A stretch of 64,000 nt of DNA from Aureispira sp964404215 (GTDB taxonomy: Bacteria > Bacteroidota > Bacteroidia > Chitinophagales > Saprospiraceae). Positions within the stretch are counted from its first letter, which is position 1; every line of letters starts with the position of its first letter. The notes under the pieces were generated by a model that had not been told where the DNA came from, ran no database searches, and saw only the letters and a program-made list of their open reading frames with translations. The stretch spans positions 1 to 64,000 of the forward strand of contig CAYOJF010000013.1 in NCBI GenBank assembly GCA_964404215.1, written 5' to 3'. This document shows, piece by piece, positions 1-8,709 of the stretch. The position numbers were made by a program, and so were the translations under genes.

Positions 1-1506
1 TGGAGTGTGACGAATGGAACAGGAAGTGCGACGATCAACGCGACCTCAGGTGTATTATCAGCGACAGGAGTAGGAACAGTAACAGTACAGGCCGTGACCA
101 ATGATGGTTCGAATATAAGCGACACCGAAGTAATTACAATAGACCCAATTCTAGTAAACAGCTTAGTAGTGAGTGGACAAGGAGGAGCGACAAATGTGAC
201 TAATGGCGGAACATTACAAATGATAGCGACAACGCTTCCAGCGAACGCGACAAACAGTAGTGTGACATGGAGTGTGACGAATGGAACAGGAAGTGCGACG
301 ATCAACGCGACCTCAGGTGTATTATCAGCGACAGGAGTAGGAACAGTAACGGTACAAGCCGTGACGAATGATGGTTCGAACATAAGTGATACAGAAGTAA
401 TTACGATAGTAACGAATAATGTACCAGTAGCGAGTATTGCCGTAAATGGGCAAGGAGGGGCAACGACAATAACAACTAATGGAGGAACTTTACAGATGAT
501 AGAAACGGTACTGCCTGCGAATGCAACGAATAAAGTCGTAACCTGGAGTTTGAGTGCAGGAGGAGCAAATGCAACGATTAATACAACAACAGGAGTATTG
601 ACAGCTACAAACAATGGAAGTGTAACGGTACGTGCGACAGCGACAGATGGTTCTAATAACTTTGGTGAACGAATCATTACAATTACAAATCAAACAGTCC
701 TAGTGAGCAGCTTAGTAGTAAGTGGACAAGGAGGAGCGACTAACATGGCAAATGGAACTACACTACAAATGATAGCAACAACACTGCCTGCAAACGCGAC
801 AAACAGCAGTGTGACCTGGAGTGTAACAAATGGAACAGGAAGTGCGACGATTAACGCGACCTCAGGAGTATTATCAGCAACAGGAGTAGGGACCGTAATA
901 GTAAGAGCAGTAACCAATGATGGTTCGAATATAAGTGACACCGAAGTAATCACAATAGATCCTGTATTAGTAAACAGTTTAGTAGTAAGTGGACAAGGAG
1001 GAGCGACAAGTGTAACCAATGGTGGAACACTACAAATGATAGCGACAACACTTCCAGCGAATGCGACAAACAGCAGTGTGACTTGGAGTGTGACGAATGG
1101 AACAGGAAGTGCGACGATCAACGCGACCTCAGGTGTATTATCAGCGACAGGAGTAGGAACAGTAACGGTACAAGCCGTGACGAATGATGGTTCGAATATA
1201 AGCGACACAGAAGTAATTACAATAGTAACGAATAACGTACCAGTAGCGAGTATTACAGTAAGCGGACAAGGAGGGGCAACGAGTATTAATACAGCAGGAG
1301 GAACTCTTCAGATGATAGAAACGGTACTGCCTGCGAATGCAACGAATAAAGTTGTCACTTGGAGTTTGAGTGCAGGAGGAGCAAATGCAACAATTAATAC
1401 AACAACAGGATTATTGACAGCTACCAATAATGGAACCGTTAGAGTACGTGCTACAGCTACCGATGGTACAAATATATTTGGTGAACGAGTTATTACGATT
1501 TCAAAC
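1..1506 (+). repeat. Higher-order tandem array of Ig-repeat coding units
   Basis: Two unit types alternate. Type A (LVNSLVVSGQGG..., about 264-273 bp) lies at the window edge to 147, 148-420, 697-960 and 961-1233. Type B (VPVASI.V.GQGG..., about 273-276 bp) lies at 421-696 and 1234-1506. An A-A-B block of roughly 813 bp therefore occurs twice in tandem, with long stretches of identical DNA, for example around 148 compared with 961. This looks like recent duplication of a multi-domain block rather than of single domains. Confidence 0.8.
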
Positions 1507-2916
1507 CAAATCATATTGGTGGATAGCATTTATGTGAGTGGACAAGGTGGAGTTACTACTATTGCTAACAATGGGGGGACTTTACAGATGCTTGCAGATG
1601 TCTTTCCAACCAACGCCAATAACCGCAATGTAAGATGGAGTGTGACAACAGGAGGGACAGGAGTTGCTAATATTGACCCTAATACAGGAGTGTTAACGGC
1701 GGTAGCGAATGGAGCTGTTATTGTAAGAGCAACAGCACAGGATGGCTCTGGTATATTTGGAGAAACGCCAATCGTCTTGACTAATCAAACAGGAAGTTTT
1801 GTGCCAGTAAATTCAATTACAGTGACAGGACAAGGTGGAGCTACTACTATAACAACAAATGGAGGCAGTCTTCAAATGCTTGCTAATGTGTTACCACTGA
1901 CAGCTAGTAATAGAAATGTTACTTGGTCCATCGCAACAGGAGGAACTGGAACAGGGAATATAAATCCGAACACAGGTTTATTGACTGCAACTACAAATGG
2001 AACGATTATCGTTACCGCTACTGCACAGGATGGATCTGGAGTATTCGGTCAGGCGACTATTACTTTGTCTAACCAATCTCCAATATTCATTACCTCTATT
2101 CAAGTATTTGGTAATGGAGGACAATCTGCGATTACTACCAATGGTGGTCAACTGCAAATGGTGGCGATTATTACTCCAAGCAATGCAACTAATCAAAATT
2201 TGACCTGGACAGTCAATGATCCAACGATAGCAACGATTAATGCCAATGGAAGATTACAAGCACTAGATAATGGTACTGTACTTGTTACCGCTACTGCACA
2301 AGATGGAACTGGAATATCTGGTTCTGCTGTCATTACGGTTAGTAACCAAACGAATATACTGGTCAATTTGGTCCAAGTGTATAGCCCATCAGGAAGTACT
2401 ATTATTAATACAGTAGCAGGACAACTGTTGCTAGATGCGTATATATTGCCTAATAATGCGACCAACCAAAATATCACATGGGCAAGTAGCAATCCAGCTT
2501 TTGCAACAGTGGATGCATCAGGGAATGTAACCGCAGTTAGTAATGGCGTAGTTACTATTACAGCTACTGCAACAGATGGATCAGGAGCATCTGGTTCGTT
2601 AAATATCGAAGTTACTAATCAAGGAGTAGCGGTAATTAATATTGATGGTGAAGTGGTTCATTCTAGCACAAAGGTGTACCCTAATCCATTTGTACAACAA
2701 TTTATATTAGAGTTGGACATGGAGGAAGAGGTGACTAAGGCTCAAATAGTACTTATAGATATTGCAGGGCGTACTATTTATCAGAAAGAAGAGGATCTTT
2801 CTTTAGGGATCAATACATTAGAGATTAACGTAGATGATGCCCTACAAGCAGGGGTATATTTTGTACGTGTTATAACAGAAAATGAATTACTGATTCAACA
2901 AGTAATTAAACAGTAG
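1..2916 (+). CDS. Ig-like (BIG2-type) repeat surface protein with T9SS sorting domain, 5' end outside window
   Basis: The reading frame is open from base 1; the repeat already under way there (W-S-V-T-N-G) shows that the start lies upstream, so the GTG at 7 is not a real start. At least nine repeats of about 82-97 residues follow, beginning near 148, 421, 697, 961, 1234, 1507, 1798, 2080 and 2356. Each has a conserved GQGG turn, a LQM strand, NAT-N-x-x-V-TWS and a T-A-x-DGS end, which fits bacterial Ig-like group 2 folds. The first repeats are nearly identical at the DNA level; the last four have diverged. The final roughly 85 residues (VYPNPF, an IVLIDIAGR-type strand, GVYFVRV) are a T9SS type A sorting domain, so the product is inferred to be exported by T9SS and anchored at or released from the surface. 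Probable role is adhesion or a stalk; no catalytic domain is visible in this part. Confidence 0.9.
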   Translation, partial: WSVTNGTGSATINATSGVLSATGVGTVTVQAVTNDGSNISDTEVITIDPILVNSLVVSGQGGATNVTNGGTLQMIATTLPANATNSSVTWSVTNGTGSATINATSGVLSATGVGTVTVQAVTNDGSNISDTEVITIVTNNVPVASIAVNGQGGATTITTNGGTLQMIETVLPANATNKVVTWSLSAGGANATINTTTGVLTATNNGSVTVRATATDGSNNFGERIITITNQTVLVSSLVVSGQGGATNMANGTTLQMIATTLPANATNSSVTWSVTNGTGSATINATSGVLSATGVGTVIVRAVTNDGSNISDTEVITIDPVLVNSLVVSGQGGATSVTNGGTLQMIATTLPANATNSSVTWSVTNGTGSATINATSGVLSATGVGTVTVQAVTNDGSNISDTEVITIVTNNVPVASITVSGQGGATSINTAGGTLQMIETVLPANATNKVVTWSLSAGGANATINTTTGLLTATNNGTVRVRATATDGTNIFGERVITISNQIILVDSIYVSGQGGVTTIANNGGTLQMLADVFPTNANNRNVRWSVTTGGTGVANIDPNTGVLTAVANGAVIVRATAQDGSGIFGETPIVLTNQTGSFVPVNSITVTGQGGATTITTNGGSLQMLANVLPLTASNRNVTWSIATGGTGTGNINPNTGLLTATTNGTIIVTATAQDGSGVFGQATITLSNQSPIFITSIQVFGNGGQSAITTNGGQLQMVAIITPSNATNQNLTWTVNDPTIATINANGRLQALDNGTVLVTATAQDGTGISGSAVITVSNQTNILVNLVQVYSPSGSTIINTVAGQLLLDAYILPNNATNQNITWASSNPAFATVDASGNVTAVSNGVVTITATATDGSGASGSLNIEVTNQGVAVINIDGEVVHSSTKVYPNPFVQQFILELDMEEEVTKAQIVLIDIAGRTIYQKEEDLSLGINTLEINVDDALQAGVYFVRVITENELLIQQVIKQ

Positions 2917-2924
2917 AGAGTCTA

Positions 2925-3095
2925 CTTAGAGCATGTTTAAAATTGTATATTTTCAATAATATGAGTACCATTTTTTTGCTAGTTGAGACTCATTTTTTGA
3001 TGAATAGCCTTAGCTATTGAGCAAAAAATAGACGAAAAGTAGTAGAAAAAGGGATTTCATATTATGAATTAAGCTAAATTTAAACATGCTCTTAG
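2925..3095. repeat. MITE-like palindromic element, copy R1
   Basis: A 171-bp element starts 8 bp after the stop codon of the Ig-repeat gene. The left end (2925-2941) and the right end (3079-3095) are inverted copies of CTAAGAGCATGTTTAAA with one mismatch. The centre carries the palindrome AATAGC-ctta-GCTATT at 3003-3018, flanked by T-rich and A-rich arms. Its left arm resembles, in inverse orientation, the segment near 44615 in copy R4. No ORF is present inside. Confidence 0.75.
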
Positions 3096-3134
3096 TATAA
3101 AAACTAGTAATAAGTTAAGATATTGATACACTGT

Positions 3135-3168
3135 GAGTCATTCCACTATTGGGATGGCTCCTTTTTAT
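3135..3168 (+). terminator. Probable Rho-independent terminator
   Basis: A 10-bp stem (GAGTCATTCC paired with GGGATGGCTC, including two G-U pairs) closes a 6-base loop and is followed by a CTTTTTATTTT tract. It lies about 220 bp after the Ig-repeat gene, beyond element R1, so R1 is probably part of that transcript's 3' end. Confidence 0.55.
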
Positions 3169-3613
3169 TTTAAGTACCATAACATGCTATTACTTAAAAG
3201 AAAGAAAACAGGGGGCAAAAAATCAATTCATCACATAAAAAGAGGATAGATGTACCCTCTGTTTTCATAGTCTTTGAGATAAAAAGAACTTTTTTTTTAA
3301 AAAAATATAAAACATACCCAACCAAAACCAACCGACATACGGTATTATATATAGAAAGCCACTCAAAGAGTATGATTTTCTTACAAAAAGTCAAAATTTT
3401 AAGTACCCTTTGATAATAAGTTTTGATTTTAGAAGTTTATATGATTAGAAATGAGTAGATAATTTATTTCAATTCAATTTTTGAGATTTTAGAAATTAAA
3501 TTTTGTTAAAAAAAATAAAACAAGGCAACATTTTAAAAGAAGCTTCGTTTTTACTATATAATCAAATTTAATTTTGTATTAATTTTATTATTAATAACTA
3601 ATATACGACCACA

Positions 3614-3853
3614 ATGAAGCAGCAATTTACGAACCAAGATATGATACGCGATATATATGGGGAGTCTGACTACCTCGAACAAATGGCTATGCAAAATGCT
3701 AAGAAAAACAATCCTGATTTTCGTAGCGAGTACCAGTCTTTTCAAAAAGCAGAGGCATTATTGTCTTCAGTAGATATCGCTCCACCAGCTTCTATTATAC
3801 AAAATATACTCAATTACAGTGCAAGTTCACAGTTTGAGACAGAAGTAGGATAA
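3614..3853 (+). CDS. Small hypothetical protein, 79 aa
   Basis: Unrecognised. The predicted protein is 79 residues, acidic and mostly helical (MKQQFTNQDMIRDIYGESDY...), with no signal peptide or membrane segment. The final third (SSVDIAPPASIIQNILNYS) looks like a short amphipathic helix after a Pro-Pro break. Support for it being real: amino-acid composition typical of soluble proteins, an ATG start, and a very strong terminator 20 bp after the stop. It stands alone between a gene-free AT-rich stretch and a convergent dehydrogenase gene. The shape resembles small anti-sigma-like or regulatory proteins of Bacteroidota, but that is only an impression. Confidence 0.6.
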   Translation: MKQQFTNQDMIRDIYGESDYLEQMAMQNAKKNNPDFRSEYQSFQKAEALLSSVDIAPPASIIQNILNYSASSQFETEVG

Positions 3854-3872
3854 AACAACAATACTGAACCTA

Positions 3873-3927
3873 CTATTACTAAAAATGAGTCATTCCTATC
3901 TAAGGAATGACTCATTTTTAGTAATAG
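3873..3927. terminator. Strong bidirectional terminator, perfect 25-bp hairpin
   Basis: Bases 3873-3897 and 3903-3927 are perfect reverse complements around a 5-base loop. The outer part of each arm contains an A5 or T5 tract, so the hairpin can stop transcription from both sides. It sits between the plus-strand 79-aa gene and the minus-strand dehydrogenase pseudogene, which converge here. Confidence 0.85.
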
Positions 3928-3961
3928 GGTATAATGTATGGAATCTTAGTTTACAGTGTAC

Positions 3962-4702
3962 TTAGTTTCTCCCCGCTAAGACACCTCCATCTGTATCCCA
4001 AATAGCACCAGTTACCCAAGAGGATTGGTCAGATAGTAAAAATAGAATACTATTCGCAATGTCATCAGGTGTACCAATTCTGCCAATAGGGTGAAAACCA
4101 TTGAATCCAACTAAAGCTTCTTTTGCAGCAGCTTCTCCACCAAATACACCATGATATACAGGAGTGTTAACAACTGCAGGAGAAACAGCATTGACTCTAA
4201 TGTTAAAATCAGCAAGTTCCATCGCTAAATGCTGTGTTAGAGAATGTAAACCTGCTTTTTGCATCGAATAAGCACTAGAAGGAGTCGCTTTTACAGCTTG
4301 TTTTGCCCACATAGAACCTACATTAACAATACTTCCTCCATTAGTCGCTTTCATTTTCTGAGCAACGGCTTGTGTCAAAAAGAAAAAACCACGATTAAGG
4401 TCTAAGTAAGCATTATAATCCTCTAAAGTATGATCGAGAAATGGCTTAGGTCCAAATATTCCAGATGCGTTGACTAGATAATCAATGTTTTCAAAGCGAT
4501 TAATTTTTTCAATAAATTCATTGACGGCAGTAGTATCTGTTATATCCACCTTATGTTTTGTCAAATTAGTGGTATCTGCTATTTTGTGGATACTACGCCC
4601 TACAATATGTACCTAAACACCTTGGTCTAATAGCTGTATAGCAGTTGCTTTTCCAATACCACTAGTTCCACCGATAATAATAGCTGTTTTTACGTTTTTC
4701 AT
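3962..4702 (-). pseudogene. Short-chain dehydrogenase/reductase with in-frame amber codon
   Basis: Read from the ATG at 4702, the frame encodes a complete classical SDR of about 246 residues. It has an N-terminal Rossmann dinucleotide motif GGTSGIG (about residues 11-17), an NASG version of the NNAG motif, a catalytic Ser in VNVGSMW, and the catalytic pair in YSMQK. One codon interrupts it: TAG at 4615-4613 (codon 30), where the second beta strand reads QGV-stop-VHIVGR. The rest is intact. Re-initiation downstream (TTG at 4564) would give a 200-residue protein without the cofactor-binding motif, so function is doubtful. TAG ends several normal genes here (for example at 2916, 29109 and 33476), which argues against recoding. 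The gene lies directly downstream of a TetR gene that shares its operator. A sequencing error, a recent nonsense mutation or suppression could each explain it. Confidence 0.8.
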
Positions 4703-4723
4703 TTTTCTTAGTTTTAATTATTG

Positions 4724-4739
4724 GACAGACAGGTCTGTC
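4724..4739. promoter_or_regulatory. TetR-type operator upstream of the dehydrogenase
   Basis: The palindrome GACAGAC-AG-GTCTGTC lies 22 bp upstream of the dehydrogenase ATG. The ACAGAC-NN-GTCTGT core is repeated at 5397-5410 in front of the adjacent TetR gene. This form is typical of AcrR/TetR-family operators. Confidence 0.75.
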
Positions 4740-4780
4740 TTTAAAGTTGTAAATTTTTTTATTTTAATATTGAATTGTTT

Positions 4781-5362
4781 TTATACAGGAGTGGGATCGA
4801 AATCCAAGACATGCAAGCAAAGTTTTTTAGCAGATAGTATAGGCCAGTTGGCTTGGTGTAAGTGACTTTCAGCAACAGCACTTTCATAAAGAAGGTAAAT
4901 CTGTTTAGTTAGGAGATCTATTTCTTGTGCTGTTTTGGAGTCAAAGCAATTTTGAACTAAACCATTGATTAAGGCAAGGAAGTTCATTTTTTGTAGCTGT
5001 ATCTCGCTACGAATCAATTGGTTGTCTTTTGATATTTCCGAAACTGTTTTGATACACCAGCAACCATTAAAATCTTTTTCTTGGAAAAAACCTAATAAAA
5101 AATCAAACAGAGCAATGACCTGTTCTTTTCCTTCTGGTTTACTTTTATAAAATTTTTTGATACCGACTAAAAAAGATTCATTCATATACTGTAAGTAAGC
5201 CAGACAAAGAGCTTCTTTTGATTTGAAGTGATTATACAAGGTCGCTTTTGCGATACCTGCTGTCGCAATGATCTCATTGATACCAGTACTGTTATAGCCT
5301 TTTTTGTAAAACAAATCTGCGGCTGTTTCTATGATAGTTTGTCTTATTTCTGAATGCTTCAT
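4781..5362 (-). CDS. TetR/AcrR family transcriptional regulator
   Basis: A 193-residue protein. The N-terminal helix-turn-helix (about residues 5-50: RQTIIETAADLFYKKGY, then GINEIIATAGIAKATLYNHF) is the standard TetR DNA-binding domain. The C-terminal part, with a GCWC segment, is the ligand/dimer domain seen in LmrA/YxaF-like members. It is predicted to repress itself and the downstream dehydrogenase through the two matching palindromes at 5397-5410 and 4724-4739. The ligand is unknown; a reactive small molecule handled by the dehydrogenase is the simplest guess. Because the target enzyme carries a nonsense codon, the module may be decaying. Confidence 0.9.
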   Translation of the reverse strand: MKHSEIRQTIIETAADLFYKKGYNSTGINEIIATAGIAKATLYNHFKSKEALCLAYLQYMNESFLVGIKKFYKSKPEGKEQVIALFDFLLGFFQEKDFNGCWCIKTVSEISKDNQLIRSEIQLQKMNFLALINGLVQNCFDSKTAQEIDLLTKQIYLLYESAVAESHLHQANWPILSAKKLCLHVLDFDPTPV

Positions 5363-5366
5363 AACT

Positions 5367-5410
5367 CAAAGGTAAGATAATATTTTAAATAAACGAACAG
5401 ACTGGTCTGT
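5367..5410 (-). promoter_or_regulatory. Promoter and operator of the tetR gene
   Basis: On the minus strand, TACCTTTG (5374-5367) matches the Bacteroidota -7 box TAnnTTTG. TTCG (5397-5394) lies 19 bp upstream, in the position of the TTTG -33 box. The operator ACAGAC-TG-GTCTGT occupies 5397-5410, abutting the -33 region, so bound repressor would block polymerase. The -7 box ends only 4 bp before the ATG at 5362, which implies a leaderless or nearly leaderless mRNA if both calls are right. Confidence 0.6.
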
Positions 5411-5422
5411 ATTTTTATTTTA

Positions 5423-8400
5423 TTAGAATAAACTACTTTGTTTTTCAATTTGTTTGATGTCAGTTTTGACAAAAGTACCTTCTAGTGGTTGCCAAATAAA
5501 TGTTTGTGTACTATTTAAGTGTTGTGCCGCAAAATGTAGGGTTGCCATCTCCTCTTTGAGGTTATTTTTTTGTTGTACAATCTTAGTGATTACCTGAGGA
5601 GCACTTTGGAGTATGAATTTTTCACCTTTCTCATTGCTACCGACTAGGTCTAGAACAGATTTTACCATTTGACTATCTTGATAGTATATAAAAGAATAAT
5701 ACTTCTGATAAGTTAAAATACCTAATGTTTGCTCTAGGTAATAATAAAAAGCTTTTGCGTAATAAAGCAAATCTTTGCTTCGAATTTGGGTAGTTAGCTC
5801 ATATTGTTTTAACAGTAGTTGAGCAATAGCTTCTTTTTGTTCTTCCGTTTGAGTAGGAGTATAGCCGAGTAAATACGTCTTGAATACAGATTGTACGGTT
5901 AGGTAGTCTATTTCTGGATTCAATACCAATGACTTAGCAAAGTGATGTGTTTTTCCAATGCGTAGTTCTGCATTGGTAGGTAATAGTTGGCTAAAGTCAG
6001 TTTGTGCTGCTTCAAATTGCTGCTGTCCAGCTCTAGGAGGCAAGTAGTGAATCGCCTTTTCTGAATCTGGGGCATTGGACATAGTTGTCTCATAGTTAAA
6101 TAGCTGTGTTTTTAACGGAATGAGTTGTTCTTGCCAAGTCCAAAGCAATTCATTGGATTGAACGGGTAAACTTGGTAAATCTCCTTTACCATGATGATAG
6201 ACTCGATTAAGCCATTTAGGTTCTTTTTTATCTTTGGTCGGGAATATTAAATAATCTCTAGCCCTAGTTAGTCCTACATAGAGGACACGAGCTTCTTCTG
6301 CTAAAGCTGCTTTTTGAGATTTTAGAAAATCTGGATGAGCTTGTACCAACTCTTCTAAAGCTGTTTTTCCAATTTGATCTGCATAGGGATTAACCCAATA
6401 ACAAAGCAGACGATTATCTAGTGGTCGCTGGATGTCTATTTTATCTGCGGTTGAAAATATTCTAAATCCCCAAATGCTATCCTTAAGGTCCCCTTCCAGA
6501 CTATGACAAACCACAAAAGGCCATTCTAATCCTTTACTTTTGTGATAAGTCATGACATGCACAGCATCTTTGCCAGCACCACGGCCCTGAGCATCATATT
6601 CTGCATCTGCCAAATCATCAAGCCACAATAGGAAGCCTCCTAGTGTAGCAGCAGAATGCAGACGTGTACACGAATCTTCATAATCTAAAGCTAGTTTACG
6701 TAAAGCATCTACATTAGATAATCGTTGATCAGCATTGGGCCAGCTAGCCACTATTCTTCTAACATCTAGTCGTTCGATCACCCAGTTTAGTATTTCTGCA
6801 GCAGAAAGTTCTTTACTTTGATACCGAATGATGTGTAGCAATTCGATATAGGTATTTTCTGGTCGCCAACTTTCTTTCTTTCCTTCCTCTTGAGCTGCTT
6901 TTACTCGTTCATGATGTAGGTAGCTCATTCGGTGTGCCAGAATATCTTCTATGTTTTCTTTGCTAGCCAAGAGCATAATTTCGGCAACAGACAAAGCGTC
7001 GTGTTTATTCAAGATAAATCGAAGACAAGCCATCAAAAGAGCACTTTCTGCGGTCTGTAGTAGCCCTGTACGGGCAATCGAGGCTGCCAGTCCTTCCGCA
7101 TTGAGTGCGGACGCCATTGCTTGACAGGCACTATTGGATCGGCAAAGTACTGCTATATCAGAAGGTTGTATAGGGCGTAACTCGTTTGTACCTTTTATTC
7201 GTACTTTATAGTCCTCCTGTAGCGTAGCAACAATACTGCGAGCAATACAACGCTCCATCCAAGGTTTTTTGGGGCTTCGTTTTCCTTCAAAATTAAAATG
7301 CCAATGATGAAGAGCTGTTTTTAATTCTTCTGGTTCTGTTTCCCCTGCTTTAGGATAGGCAGGAATAAGAGCGATTCGTTCTGGAGGCATAGAGTCTCCA
7401 AAAGCCTCTACAAATAAACCATTTACTCCATGTACTAAATCAGCTCTAGAACGCCAGGAATTAGGAAGGTTTTCAATATTATCAGTACTACTGATGACAG
7501 CTTCCATCAATTCAGGGGCGGCTCCTCTAAATCCATAAATAGACTGCTTAGGATCACCAACCCAAATAGCTTGTTTAGCAATTTGAGTGAGTTTTAGAAA
7601 AATTTGTAATTGTATAGGATTGGTATCCTGAAATTCATCCACTAGTAGCAGATCAATTTCATCTTGAAGGACTTCTAGAACAAGATCATTTTCTAATAAT
7701 TCGAGAATCATGACTTCCATATCAGTATAGTCAATCAGTCCTCTAGCTTGCTTGTAAGATTGGTATTCTTGAATCGCAGCAATAGCGGTATCGAAGATGG
7801 TACTGATGTATGCGGTCACATCTCTTCTAAAATGAGGGTGGGAGAGGTGTTTTTTAGCAAATTCCTGCAAATCAAAGGCATCGTCTCGGCTTTTTTTAGG
7901 GACAGTCATTTTGGGAATACTCGCCCAAGTATACCAGTTAAGAGCACCTTTGTTTCGAATTGTATTTTGTATGCCCTTGAGTTTTCCTATGAGGGTATGT
8001 TTGCTTTTTGTTTTATCTTCGTTTTGATTCAAATTAAGCAGCGTTTTTTCAAGCAACTCAGCTAGGTGTGCATCAAAAAAATGACCACTATGTTCACTTA
8101 CAGGAGGTAAAAGAGCAATGAAGGAATCAATGGAATGTTGTTTGCTTTGCTCTAAAGCATCAACTTGGAAGTTATTAGAGCGAGCAATATTGACTAACTC
8201 TCTCAATTCTTTACGCCAATCTTTAGTTCTAAACCCTTTCAAAAAACCTAGTCGTTCACTGAGATGATTCATTTTTTCGATCAACTCAAAGGGCAATACC
8301 GTTGCCAACGATTGATTGAAGATAGACTGGTGATCGGTATCAGCAATAATATCAACATCGGGTGATACGCCAGCCTCAAAAGCAAATCGTTTGAGTAACT

Positions 8401-8665
8401 GAACGCCAATCGCATGGACAGTCCCAATCATAGCATTACTCAAATCATCTGCCTCTGTAGATAGCCCTCTATCCAGCAATTTGATACGAACTCTTTCCTT
8501 GAGTTCTGCCGCAGCTTTGTTGGTAAAAGTGGTGGCAATGATGCCTGCCGCTCGCACAGCTACTTCCTTGGTTTCTGGGTTGGGAGTAAGCAGGTCAGCC
8601 ATTTGATTGGTCAACGTATATGTTTTTCCACTACCTGCTCCTGCAGATATTATTTTGAGATTCAT
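5423..8665 (-). CDS. UvrD/Rep-type helicase, AddA/RecB-like, with degenerate nuclease region
   Basis: A 1080-residue superfamily 1A helicase of double-strand-break repair type. The Walker A motif SAGAGSGKT is at residues 7-15, Walker B/motif II VDEFQDTN near 343, motif III GDPKQSIYGFRGA near 370, motif V TYHKSKGLEW near 705, and motif VI EARVLYVGLTRARD near 795. Length and order match AddA/RecB-like proteins that join 3'-5' helicase and RecB-type nuclease. In the expected nuclease region (about 1003-1022) a LDLV segment is kept, but the usual D-x-K that follows reads LQSA, so nuclease activity is doubtful. No AddB/RecC partner is seen in the window. The C-terminus ends in QSSLF. It probably unwinds broken DNA ends with a separate nuclease or partner. 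Confidence 0.9.
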   Translation of the reverse strand: MNLKIISAGAGSGKTYTLTNQMADLLTPNPETKEVAVRAAGIIATTFTNKAAAELKERVRIKLLDRGLSTEADDLSNAMIGTVHAIGVQLLKRFAFEAGVSPDVDIIADTDHQSIFNQSLATVLPFELIEKMNHLSERLGFLKGFRTKDWRKELRELVNIARSNNFQVDALEQSKQHSIDSFIALLPPVSEHSGHFFDAHLAELLEKTLLNLNQNEDKTKSKHTLIGKLKGIQNTIRNKGALNWYTWASIPKMTVPKKSRDDAFDLQEFAKKHLSHPHFRRDVTAYISTIFDTAIAAIQEYQSYKQARGLIDYTDMEVMILELLENDLVLEVLQDEIDLLLVDEFQDTNPIQLQIFLKLTQIAKQAIWVGDPKQSIYGFRGAAPELMEAVISSTDNIENLPNSWRSRADLVHGVNGLFVEAFGDSMPPERIALIPAYPKAGETEPEELKTALHHWHFNFEGKRSPKKPWMERCIARSIVATLQEDYKVRIKGTNELRPIQPSDIAVLCRSNSACQAMASALNAEGLAASIARTGLLQTAESALLMACLRFILNKHDALSVAEIMLLASKENIEDILAHRMSYLHHERVKAAQEEGKKESWRPENTYIELLHIIRYQSKELSAAEILNWVIERLDVRRIVASWPNADQRLSNVDALRKLALDYEDSCTRLHSAATLGGFLLWLDDLADAEYDAQGRGAGKDAVHVMTYHKSKGLEWPFVVCHSLEGDLKDSIWGFRIFSTADKIDIQRPLDNRLLCYWVNPYADQIGKTALEELVQAHPDFLKSQKAALAEEARVLYVGLTRARDYLIFPTKDKKEPKWLNRVYHHGKGDLPSLPVQSNELLWTWQEQLIPLKTQLFNYETTMSNAPDSEKAIHYLPPRAGQQQFEAAQTDFSQLLPTNAELRIGKTHHFAKSLVLNPEIDYLTVQSVFKTYLLGYTPTQTEEQKEAIAQLLLKQYELTTQIRSKDLLYYAKAFYYYLEQTLGILTYQKYYSFIYYQDSQMVKSVLDLVGSNEKGEKFILQSAPQVITKIVQQKNNLKEEMATLHFAAQHLNSTQTFIWQPLEGTFVKTDIKQIEKQSSLF

Positions 8666-8709
8666 AGTAGATAATTCAGAGAGAAGACTTAACGTATCTT
8701 TTTAGTATA

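Larger units (their letters stand above)
2917..3613. other. Gene-free interval with repeat R1 and a terminator
   Basis: The interval holds element R1 (2925-3095), a probable terminator (3135-3168), and then about 440 bp of very AT-rich DNA before the 79-codon gene. The only ORF-sized stretch (3194-3394, minus) is short, has a biased composition and resembles nothing recognisable, so it is not called. No tRNA or promoter consensus was found. Confidence 0.5.

Noticed and set aside
690..1208. 172-codon minus-strand ORF and several similar frames opposite the Ig-repeat gene
   Set aside because: They are antisense shadows of the low-complexity repeat coding sequence; the sense frame has a clear domain structure and sorting signal.
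1..1506. Regular repeats considered as a CRISPR array or satellite DNA
   Set aside because: The repeat unit is about 270 bp, in frame and codes for Ig-like domains without spacers.
3194..3394. 66-codon minus-strand frame in the AT-rich gap
   Set aside because: Its composition is dominated by Phe, Leu and Lys from poly-A/T tracts; no start context, domain or neighbour supports it.
4613..4615. Reassigned TAG codon or selenocysteine/pyrrolysine-type recoding
   Set aside because: TAG is the normal stop of several intact genes here (2916, 29109, 32394, 33476), and no recoding hairpin or context is seen.
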